The notes beneath the pieces were generated by a model. It did no database searches. It was not told the DNA's origin and saw nothing but the letters and a program-made list of their open reading frames with translations. The translations under genes were made by a program, and so were the position numbers. Below, in pieces: positions 16,820 through 24,659 of a DNA stretch of 64,000 nucleotides. The first letter of the stretch is position 1, and each line of letters starts with the position of its first letter. Origin of the DNA: DATBLE01 sp963719325 (lineage in GTDB: Bacteria; Actinomycetota; Thermoleophilia; Gaiellales; Gaiellaceae); the NCBI GenBank assembly GCA_963719325.1, contig CAVRBW010000001.1:62001-126000 (forward strand), written 5' to 3'.

Positions 16820-17451
16820 AGCGAAGGGTCGTCCTCGTCGACGACCACGGACTGTTCCTCGCCGGAGTTCGCGCGGAGCTCGGCGACGCGGTCGAGGTCG
16901 TCGGCGAGGCCGGAAGCGTGGCCGACGCCGTGCCGCTGATCAAGGATCGCGATCCCGACGTCGTGTTGCTCGACGTGCATCTCCCCGACGGCAGCGGTGA
17001 CGCGATCATCAACGCCGTCGCCCCCGAACGACCCGGCGTCCGGTTTCTTGCGCTCTCCGTCTCCGACGCCGCCGAGGACGTGATCGCGGTCATCCGCGCA
17101 GGGGCGCGCGGCTACGTGACGAAGACGATCTCGGCCGACGACCTGGCGGAGGCGATCGAGCGGGTCGCGTCCGGTGATGCCGTCTTCTCGCCGCGTCTCG
17201 CCGGCTTCGTCCTGGATGCGTTCCGCACCGGAGAGCAGGTCGTCGGGGACGCCGAGCTCGACGAGCTGACCCCGCGTGAGCGCGAGGTGCTGCAGTTGAT
17301 CGCGCGCGGCTACATGTACAAGGAGATCGCGGCCCGGCTGCACCTGTCGGTCAAGACCGTCGAAAGCCACGTCTCCAAGGTGCTGCGCAAGCTCCAGCTC
17401 TCGACGCGGCACGAGCTGACCCGCTGGGCCACGCAGCATCGATTGGTCTGA
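16816..17451 (+). CDS. NarL/LuxR-family response regulator
   Basis: A 211-residue regulator. The receiver domain (1-120) begins RVVLVDDHGLFLAGVRAEL, with the phospho-acceptor Asp in VVLLDVHLPDGSG near residue 52 and the switch Lys in GYVTKTI. The C-terminal LuxR-type helix-turn-helix (about 150-208) reads ELTPREREVLQLIARGYMYK and HLSVKTVESHVSKVLRKLQL. The GTG at 16816 overlaps the kinase stop (GTGA). It is likely phosphorylated by the PspC-kinase, and the PspC/LiaF-like protein is a probable co-regulated partner. Confidence 0.92.
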   Translation: MKRRVVLVDDHGLFLAGVRAELGDAVEVVGEAGSVADAVPLIKDRDPDVVLLDVHLPDGSGDAIINAVAPERPGVRFLALSVSDAAEDVIAVIRAGARGYVTKTISADDLAEAIERVASGDAVFSPRLAGFVLDAFRTGEQVVGDAELDELTPREREVLQLIARGYMYKEIAARLHLSVKTVESHVSKVLRKLQLSTRHELTRWATQHRLV

Positions 17452-17460
17452 CGACGCGAG

Positions 17461-18384
17461 CTACTTCAGGACGGACAGCACGGGATACGTCGCGTACCGG
17501 GCGAGGATGGCCGGGATCCGGCGCACCTGGGCTCGCGTCCGGTCGGCGAGCCGCTTGCCGTACCGATGGTCGACCTCGCCGGAGCGCTCCTCGTAGATCG
17601 CCTGGGTTCGGTCCCAGGTCGGCATCGTCTCCGCGATGATGTCCCGAGAGTCGACGACGCTGAAGCCGTGGCGAAGAAAGAGTGCCGGCCAGTCGGTGAC
17701 GAGCTCCTCGCCCCGGTGGTAGAGCACCGCCCTGAGGGTGCGGTCGTCTGTCGACGGTGGGCTCGTGTGCAGCGCGAGGTCGGAGAACCCGAGCCGGCCG
17801 CCCGGGCGCAGTACTCGGTGGAGCTCTCGGACGAGGCGCTCTTTGTCCTTCTCGCTGACGCAGATGTCGCCTGCCGCCTCCAGGCAGATGACGGCGTCGA
17901 ACGAGCCGTCCGGGAAGTCGAGCGCCCGGGCGTCTCCCCTGACGATCCTCACCCGGTGCGACATCCGCTGCTGCTCGACCAACTGCCGTCCCTGGCGGAC
18001 CTGCTCGCCGCTGATGTTGACGGCCGTGATGTCGCAGCCGTAGCGCTGGGCGATGCGGCACGCCGGTGCGCCGAGGCCGCAGCCGACGTCCAGGACGTGC
18101 TGCCGGCTTCTCGGGCGCACCCGCTCGGCGACGAGATCGGTGTGCGCGTCGAGCGCCTGCGCCAGCGTCTCTGACCCGGTGGGGAAGTAGCCGAAGTGAA
18201 AGCTGTCGCCGTAGAAGAGGCGGCCCTCGTCCGTGATCAGGTCGAAATAGGCGGCGACGCCGCGAGCGGTTCGCTTCCCTCTGAGCACGATCGGCAGCGC
18301 CATCTGCGTGGCCGCGTACAGCTTGCGCGCGCACGCCGCCGGCCCTTGCTCATGCCAGGTGGAGGCGAGGATCTGGGCTGGCAT
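17461..18384 (-). CDS. SAM-dependent methyltransferase (small-molecule N-/C-methyltransferase type)
   Basis: A 307-residue class I methyltransferase. Motif I is HVLDVGCGLGAPACRIAQ (about residues 95-112), followed by ITAVNISGEQV, GDARALDFPDGSFDAVICLE and HRVLRPGGRLGFSDL. The region before motif I (FYGDSFHFGYFPTG) resembles sarcosine/dimethylglycine and gamma-tocopherol methyltransferases. It lies 21 bp downstream of the class III aminotransferase on the same strand, so its acceptor may be an amine or amino acid from that pathway. It ends nine bases from the convergent response regulator. Confidence 0.83.
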   Translation of the reverse strand: MPAQILASTWHEQGPAACARKLYAATQMALPIVLRGKRTARGVAAYFDLITDEGRLFYGDSFHFGYFPTGSETLAQALDAHTDLVAERVRPRSRQHVLDVGCGLGAPACRIAQRYGCDITAVNISGEQVRQGRQLVEQQRMSHRVRIVRGDARALDFPDGSFDAVICLEAAGDICVSEKDKERLVRELHRVLRPGGRLGFSDLALHTSPPSTDDRTLRAVLYHRGEELVTDWPALFLRHGFSVVDSRDIIAETMPTWDRTQAIYEERSGEVDHRYGKRLADRTRAQVRRIPAILARYATYPVLSVLK

Positions 18385-18405
18385 CGGGAGCGTCGGTGGG
18401 CGGCC

Positions 18406-19650
18406 CTAAGCCGCGGCGTCGAGCGACTCGCCGATCGCGCGGGCGAGCGTCGCGATCTCGTCCTCCGTGATCACGAACGGCGGCGAGATCTGGAGCGCGA
18501 CGCCGCGGAGGCCGCGCAGGAGCACGCCGCGGGCGCGGGCCTCGTCCACGACCCGGTTCAGCTTCGACCCGTCGGTGAGCTCGACTGCAGCGAGCAGGCC
18601 CAAGCCGGCCCGAACCTCGCCGACGAGCGGATGCGACTCGAACGGTCGGAGCGCGGCTTCGAGCACGGGCTCGAGATCCCGGACTCGTTCGACCAGCCGC
18701 TCGCGCTCGAGCACGTCGAGGTTGGCGAGCGCGACTGCGCAGGCGGTCGAGTGCCCGGAGTACGTGTAGCCGTGGCGGAAGACGTGCTCCGTTCCCGCGG
18801 CCCAGAACGGCTCGGCCACACGCGCGGAGGCGACCACGGCTCCGAGCGGGATGTACCCCGAGGTGATTCCCTTCGCGCAGGTCATCAGGTCGGGAGTGAT
18901 CCCGAGTCGCTGCGACCCGAACCATTCGCCGAGCCGTCCGAAGCCGGTGATCACCTCGTCGGCGATGAACAGGACGTCGCGCTCGCGGCAGAGGCGTTGC
19001 ACGGACTCGAGGTAGCCCTCGGGCGGCAGCATTACGCCGCCGGCGCCGACGACGGGCTCGGCGATGAAGGCGGCGACACGCTCGGGCCCGACGCGGTCGA
19101 TCGTCTCCGCGAGCGCGCCGGCGTCGTTCCACGGCACCTGCTCGACCTCCGGGACGAGCCGGCCGTACGGCTCGACGAGCGCCGCCATCCCGCCCAACGC
19201 GGTGCCGTAGGCGTTCGAGCCGTGGTAGGCGAACTGGCGGGAGACGATCACGTGCTTGTCGGTCTTCCCGACCGCCGCCCAGTAGGCGCGTGAGAGCTTC
19301 GCGGCCGTGTCGACCGCGTCGCCGCCGCCTCCGGCCGTGAAGAAGACCTTTGCGCCGTCGAAGGGGGCGAGCCCCGCGACCCGGTAGGCGAGCTCCTCCG
19401 CGGGCGGGGTCGTATAGCGCTCGTAGGTCTGGTACGACTCGAGCTGGCGGAGCTGCGTCGCCGCGGCGTCTGCGAGCTCCCGCCGGCCGTGGCCGACGTT
19501 GCAGTACCAGAGCGAGGCGATCGCGTCGAGGTAGGCGTTGCCTTGCTCGTCCCAGACGGTCGAGCCCTCGCCGCGAACGACGTTGACCGTCGCACGCTCG
19601 CGAATCGCGCCCATGTTCGCCATCGGGTTCCAGAACGCCCGCTCTGCCAT
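18406..19650 (-). CDS. Class III (omega-amino acid/polyamine) aminotransferase
   Basis: A 414-residue PLP enzyme. The PLP lysine lies in TCAKGITSGYIPLGA, with DEVITGFGRLGEWFG giving the cofactor Asp. The N-terminus WNPMANMGAIRERATVNVVR and ASLWYCNVGHGRREL match omega-amino-acid:pyruvate and putrescine/GABA transaminases. The C-terminus (LQISPPFVITEDEI) is complete. The ATG at 19650 starts 18 bp from the divergent FAD oxidase start, so both are likely driven from one short control region. A role in polyamine or beta-amino-acid breakdown is inferred from this pairing and the PotD-like proteins upstream. Confidence 0.88.
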   Translation of the reverse strand: MAERAFWNPMANMGAIRERATVNVVRGEGSTVWDEQGNAYLDAIASLWYCNVGHGRRELADAAATQLRQLESYQTYERYTTPPAEELAYRVAGLAPFDGAKVFFTAGGGGDAVDTAAKLSRAYWAAVGKTDKHVIVSRQFAYHGSNAYGTALGGMAALVEPYGRLVPEVEQVPWNDAGALAETIDRVGPERVAAFIAEPVVGAGGVMLPPEGYLESVQRLCRERDVLFIADEVITGFGRLGEWFGSQRLGITPDLMTCAKGITSGYIPLGAVVASARVAEPFWAAGTEHVFRHGYTYSGHSTACAVALANLDVLERERLVERVRDLEPVLEAALRPFESHPLVGEVRAGLGLLAAVELTDGSKLNRVVDEARARGVLLRGLRGVALQISPPFVITEDEIATLARAIGESLDAAA

Positions 19651-19668
19651 CTGGGCGATGCTATCCGG

Positions 19669-21038
19669 ATGGCCGACCGCGCGCCCTGGTGGCTGGACGA
19701 AGGGCCTCCCGATCCGGAGACGGAGCCGCTCGCAGGCGACGCGGAGGCGGACGTCGCCGTCGTCGGCGGCGGCTTCACCGGCCTCTGGGCGGCGCTGACG
19801 CTGAAGCAGCGGGCCCCGGGAATCGCCGTCACGGTCTTGGAGGCCGAGCACGTCGGCTACGGGCCGAGCGGCAGGAACGGCGGCTTCCTCGAGACCTACT
19901 GGTGCGCGCTCTGCCGCGTGCGCGCGCGACTCGGGGACGAAGGCGCGCTCGCGCTCGCGCGTGCCTCCGAAGGGGCGCTCGTCGCCGTACGGGCCCTCGG
20001 CGAGGACGTCTGGCTGCGAGAGGGCGGGATGCTCGAGATCTCGACGACCCCTGCCCAGGACGCGGCCGTGGACGAGGCGCTGCAGGCGGCCGCCGAGCTC
20101 GGCGTGCCGGAGCGCGCGGTACCGCTGAGCCGTGACGAGCTCGCGGAACAATGCTCGTCGCCGGTCTTCCGGCGGGGAGTCTTCTTCCCGGACGCGGCCA
20201 CCGTCCAGCCGGGCCGGCTCGTGCGCGCTCTGCGGCGGGCGGCGCTCGTAGCCGGCGTGGAGCTGCACGAGCGCTCACGTGCGACGGCGATCCGGCAGGG
20301 CGAAGTCGCGACGGCGAACGGGCGGCTGCGCGCTCCCGAGATCGTCGTCGCCACGAATGCACGGATGACGGGCTGGCGGCCGGTCCGTACCCGGCTGACG
20401 AACTTCGGCAGCTTCGTCGTCCTCACCGAGCCGGTTCCGGAGCTGCTCGAGGAGGTCGGCTGGACCGGCGGCGAGGCGATCACCGACGGCCGGATGTTCC
20501 TCCACTACTTCAGAACCACCCCCGACGGGCGCGTGCTGATGGGCTCGGGCTCCGGGCCGGTGGGACGGGGCGGAGTGCTCGACGACCGCTTCTTCGGCGA
20601 CCAGCCGACGGCTGCACGCGCCGAGCAGGGGCTTCGGCGCCTGCTGCCGCGGCTGGCCGAAGCCCGGGTCGAGCGGTGGTGGGGAGGGCCCGTCGACGTC
20701 TCCAGCGACCAGCTCCCGTTCTTCGGCACCGTCCCGGGCACCCGGATTCACTACGGCGCGGGCTACTCGGGCAACGGCGTGGGGCCGTCGTGGCTCGGGG
20801 GGCAGATCCTCGCGTCGCTCGCGACCGGAGCCGACGACGAGTGGACCGGTCTTCCGCTGGCGAGGCGTGTCCCGCCGCGGCTGCCGCCCGAGCCGCTGCG
20901 GTTTCTCGGCGCAGCGCTCGTCCGCAGGGCGATCCTCGCGGTCGAGCGTGCGGACGAGGACGGCCGACGGGCGTCGGCGGTCGCGCGCGCCGTCGCTGCC
21001 TTGCCCGCATCTTGGGCCTCCGGATCGGGACGCGCTGA
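19669..21038 (+). CDS. FAD-dependent oxidase, PuuB/DAO family, 3' end altered by island insertion
   Basis: About 456 residues. It has VAVVGGGFTGLWAALTLKQR (FAD motif, residues 28-47), VGYGPSGRNGGFLE and the C-terminal YGAGYSGNGVGPSWLGGQIL, as in gamma-glutamylputrescine oxidases. The C-terminus lies in the direct repeat that bounds the island. Near 21007 one base appears to be missing. Restoring it gives an ending LGLRIGTR and a stop at 21036-21038, matching the second copy of this C-terminus at 30429-30552 (LGLRLGTR). As it stands the frame runs on to 21132. In the uninterrupted arrangement this gene would overlap the EamA gene at 30552 by one base. Confidence 0.82.
20915..20963 (+). repeat. 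Island left direct repeat (attL-like)
   Basis: 49 bp beginning CGCTCGTCCGCAGGGCGATC, within the FAD oxidase coding sequence. It matches the right copy at 30428-30476 except for position 20952. A position in the 3' end of a conserved gene that preserves its C-terminus is the classical pattern of site-specific integration. Confidence 0.75.
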
Positions 21039-21124
21039 CGATTGCCACTTCGACCCGTTTCGGTCGCAGCAGTGGAGCGAACGAGGGACCCCGGCGATCG
21101 GTTTCGGTCGCGCAACGCTCGAGC

Positions 21125-22493
21125 CTACATGAACAGGTCTGCGACGGTGATCAGCTCGACGCGCTCGCCCTCCGCCCGCCCCCGGAGATCATACGTGAAG
21201 CCGCTCTAGGAGAAGAGAGCGAGCTTCGCCTGGTTTGCCTTCGGCCCAATGGCACTGCGAGCCTCGATGAGGTCGTCGAGCACGTCGACCCCGACGGGCT
21301 CCTCCCACCACTTGCACTCGCCAAGGACTGCGTATCCTTCTTGGTGAGGGCTGCGATGTCGACTTCGACAGTGCTCCTTCGATTCCACCATGAGCTAACC
21401 TCGTCCGCGCTCGAGCCAAGCGATACACACGCGCGACTAAATCGCGGCAGATGTCCTCGAAGATGTGGCCGGTGTAAGTGGGCCGCCGTGCCTCGATCTC
21501 GCGCGCGACTTCCTCGATTCGCCCGCGCGCAGCTGGCTTCGGTTCGGGAGGACGTGGCTGAACCAGAAGCGGAAGTAGGGGTCGCTGATCTTCCAGTACG
21601 CGCGAGCTCTTCCTTCCCGCGCGGTTCGAGCGGTTCGACCTTGGAGACGTATCCCAGCGCCGCGAGTCGCTACAGGTACTTGTTCACCCACTGCGTCCCA
21701 ACCTCGAGTCGGCTGCCGATTGCGGTAGGCGTCGTGTAGCTGTCTGCGATCGCCTCGAGCGTTCCGAAGTAGGGGCCCGGCTCGCGGATCTCGTCCTCCT
21801 CGCGGATCAAGTGCTCCGGATCGCGATGCAGCGGCGCATCAGGTGAGAGGATCACCTCGCGGAGAATTTCCTCGAGCGGACGCGCACCAGCCCACGCTGG
21901 TACTGAGGCGTCCCACCGAGAACGGCGTAGCGCTCGACAAGCTCGATCGGCGACAGCCTCTTCAGCGCGAATCTGCGCGTCTTGGTAGCTGAGCGGCTGC
22001 ACACAGGTCGAAAGACGCTGCGGCCGTACGTCGGCTTCTGCCCCGACAAGAGCCCCGCCATGAAAGAGAGCGCACTGCCGAGAGAACGAGTAGCACGGAT
22101 TGCTCTGGTGATCCCAGCGATCCCACCACTTCTGTCCGCCGAGACAAGTCGGCGTCCTCAGCGGCAAGGTACTGGAACTCATAGAGAACGGCGACGAGAG
22201 CTCCCTCCCGCCTCGCCTGAGCATCGAGAAACGCGAACGCATCCTCCCAACCCTCGAACGCGAGAGGGCATCACCGACAGGTGACTACACTCCCGCGCGA
22301 ATGCAGCAGCTGCAACGACTGCGACTGTTCCTAGGCCTGGAAATGGACGACTCGTACACCGGTGAGGGCTACCGGAGCAGGAAGCTCTTACGACGCGCCG
22401 ACGACCGCTGAGAATCACCAGCGCCGGCGGGTCGGCCGCCAATGCGTGGAGCTGCTGCAGCTCGCGCTACCGGTCGATGATCTGCACCGTCAT
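21125..22493 (-). pseudogene. DUF234-type ATP-binding protein (archaeal-type ATPase family), degraded
   Basis: Pieces in several frames add up to about 456 codons, the usual length. From the ATG at 22493 one reads MTVQIIDR, RELQQLHALAADPPALVILS, then a Walker A remnant GRRRV-KSFLL with a missing base. Next come LYEFQYLAA, QKWWDRWDHQSN, VERYAVLGGTPQYQ, DPYFRFWFSHVLPNRSQL and the C-terminal VLGECKWWEEPVGVDVLDDL. The gene ends FTYDLRGRAEGERVELITVA. At least four in-frame TAG codons (for example DR-TAG-REL and KYL-TAG-RLAALGYV) and several frameshifts interrupt it. Family members occur on mobile regions; their function is poorly known. Confidence 0.78.
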
Positions 22494-22747
22494 TCAGGGC
22501 AGAGAGTAACAAAAGAGAAACTCGTAAGTTTGAAACTCGAGATTTGCAACTCCGGCGTTTGCTCGCCCAGCGACGATAACGAGCAGCGCGTCCATTGTCG
22601 CCCGATAGCAACCGCTCTCCCGTCGAAGCCGGCGCGCCGACGTTCAGATCCGAATCTGCGGCTCAAGAGACATTGGATATTCGTGGTGGCGCGGCGAGTG
22701 TTCTGGCAGAATAACCGCTGTACTTTCCGAAGACGGAGTGAACCGTT
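22494..22747. other. AT-richer divergent intergenic region in the island
   Basis: 254 bp between the divergent ATPase remnant and the TIR-like gene. It is clearly less GC-rich than the backbone and contains a repeated AAACTCG..AAACTCG segment near 22516-22541. It probably holds both promoters. No gene or terminator is seen. Confidence 0.4.
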
Positions 22748-23872
22748 ATGGCAAAAGGCAGACCAGCCGGAACAAGAATAGGAATTATCCACCACTCGGA
22801 CTTGCCGAGTCTCTACGAGTACCGCGTGCGATACAGGACGAGGCGTCGGGATGACGATGTCGCGCCCACACTCGCTCAGATGCTCAATGTTTCGCCAGCG
22901 TCGAGCGTGTTCCGAGAGCTTGTGGCCTCGGCCCGCTTCTACGGGCTGACGTTCGGTGGGATCAACGCAGACGAGTTCGGACTGACACCGCTTGGCAATG
23001 AGGCTACTGGCGGTGACGAGGTTACTCAACTCAGCGCGCACAAGCAGGCCGTACTGAACGTCGCTCCGTACAAGACATTTTTCCAGGCGTTCAACGCGAA
23101 GAAGTTGCCAAGCTCTACCCCACTCACCGAGTTCCTCACCAAGAACGCCGACGTGCTGACTGAGCGCGCGAGGAGTGCGCGGAGTTCATCCTCGCCGACG
23201 CGCGGACTGCCGGGCTGCTTCGGACCATGAAAGGCGCCGCGCTGTACATCGATCTCTCGGGCGACGCCGACGATCAGCGCAGACGGATGAGCAAGGCGAG
23301 ATCGACGAAACTGTTGAACTGGAAGCTGCACGACGCTGCCGAGTTGAAGGATCTCCACGAGGAGACGGAGACTCCGAGAACTGAGAAGCCGATGCCTCCG
23401 GCGCGAAACGGGAAAGCCAAAGAAGGTCTTCATCGCGCACGGGAAGAACCGCACGCCGTTGGAGCAGCTCAAGACTGCTCTCGACACCTTCAAGGTGCAG
23501 TACGCCGTCGCGATCGACGAGCCGAACGCGGGTCGCCCGATCAGCAGGAAGGTTGCGACGCTGATGCGAGACGAATGCTCTTCAGGCATCTTCATCTTCA
23601 CAGCCGACGAGAGATTCGTCCGCGAAGACGCGAATGGCGAGACCGAGGAGGTCTGGCGCCCGAGCGAGAACGTCGTCTTCGAGTTCGGTGCCGCTTCGAT
23701 CCTCTACGAGAACCGAATCGTCATCTTCAAGGAGAAGGGTGTGTCCTTTCCCAGCGACTTTTCCGATCTTGGGTACATCGAGTTCGAGCGGGACCAGCTC
23801 GTGGCCGAGTTGGGGCGTCTGTTCACGGAGCTCGTCGAGCTCGACATCCTCGAAGTACGAGCCAAGGGTTAA
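22748..23872 (+). pseudogene. TIR-like nucleotide-binding protein (PF10137 type), frameshifted
   Basis: About 374 codons across shifting frames. The N-terminal domain shows LAESLRVPRAIQDEASG (frame near 22805), TLAQMLNVSPASSVFRELV and FGLTPLGNEATGG, then HKQAVLNVAPYKTFFQAF and ARTAGLLRTMKGAALYIDL. From about 23420 the C-terminal domain reads KKVFIAHGKNRTPLEQLKTA, ECSSGIFIFTADERF and SENVVFEFGAASILYENRIV, the signature of the TIR-like nucleotide-binding domain found in bacterial immune effectors. Indels of both signs lie near 22772, 22850, 23168 and 23413. It may be intact in the organism if these are errors. It lies 18 bp upstream of the NYN gene on the same strand. Confidence 0.75.
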
Positions 23873-23890
23873 GGCGGTGTCACGGGCAGG

Positions 23891-24514
23891 ATGGCGACTA
23901 ACGTCTACGTCGACGCCTTCAACCTCTACTACGGCAGCCTGAAGGGGACACCGTACCGTTGGCTCGACCTCGGAGCCCTCTGCGCTCGACTGCTGCCCAA
24001 GGATCGGATCAACCGCATCCGCTACTTCACCGCCACCGTCAGCGCCCGGCTCGACAATCCCGATGCGCCGCAGCGCCAACAGATTTATCTACGTGCACTC
24101 GAGACGACCCCGGGCCTGTCGATTCACTACGGCCACTACCTGAGCCACGTCACGCGCATGCCACTCGCTAACCCGCGGCGCGGCGGCGCGCGTACGGTCG
24201 AGGTCGTGAAGACGGAAGAGAAGGGCTCAGATGTCAATCTCGCTACCTACTTGCTCCTCGACGCGTTCCAACACGACTGCGAGGTCGCAGTTGTCATCTC
24301 GAACGACTCCGATCTCAAGCTACCGATCGAGATCGCCCAGAGCGAGCTCGGAATCGGGGTCGGCGTCGTGAATCCGCACCCGCCTGCACGTCGAAGCCGT
24401 GCGCTTCAGCCGACGTTCTTCAAGCAGCTCCGAGCGTCTGCACTCGGCGCGTGTCAGTTCCCACACGTCCTCGCGGACGCCAAAGGCGAGATCCGCAAAC
24501 CGACGCACTGGTAG
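23891..24514 (+). CDS. NYN-domain protein (LabA/DUF88 family, predicted RNase fold)
   Basis: A 207-residue protein, the one fully open gene of the island. The start TNVYVDAFNLYYGSLKGTPY gives the first conserved Asp (VDAFNLYYG), followed by KTEEKGSDVNLATYLLLDAF and VAVVISNDSDLKLPIEIA, which carry the other acidic residues of the PIN-like NYN active site. The family is thought to cut RNA. The 18-bp gap after the TIR-like gene suggests one transcript. An unbroken frame beside heavily shifted neighbours is notable. Confidence 0.85.
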   Translation: MATNVYVDAFNLYYGSLKGTPYRWLDLGALCARLLPKDRINRIRYFTATVSARLDNPDAPQRQQIYLRALETTPGLSIHYGHYLSHVTRMPLANPRRGGARTVEVVKTEEKGSDVNLATYLLLDAFQHDCEVAVVISNDSDLKLPIEIAQSELGIGVGVVNPHPPARRSRALQPTFFKQLRASALGACQFPHVLADAKGEIRKPTHW

Positions 24515-24539
24515 GCCTTGCCCCGATCATGAAAACGCA

Positions 24540-24561
24540 GAGACCCGCCGAGGCGGGTCTC
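24540..24561 (+). terminator. Bidirectional rho-independent terminator
   Basis: GAGACCCGCC pairs with GGCGGGTCTC across two bases, a perfect ten-pair stem. It lies between the convergent NYN gene (ending 24514) and the Mod gene (ending 24660). GAAAACGCA precedes the stem, giving a U-rich tail for minus-strand transcripts. Confidence 0.75.
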
Positions 24562-24659
24562 GCACCCAGCCACCGAAGCGGCTGAGGGGATGAGCCAATT
24601 CTAGCGACGCGGCGGACGGATTGTGTGCTCGTGGGGCATTTCGAGCGACCGGGATCCAA

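Noticed and set aside
20952..21132. tRNA gene at the left island edge as the integration site
   Set aside because: No cloverleaf or T-loop-like sequence was recognised there. The repeated block is coding sequence of the FAD oxidase.
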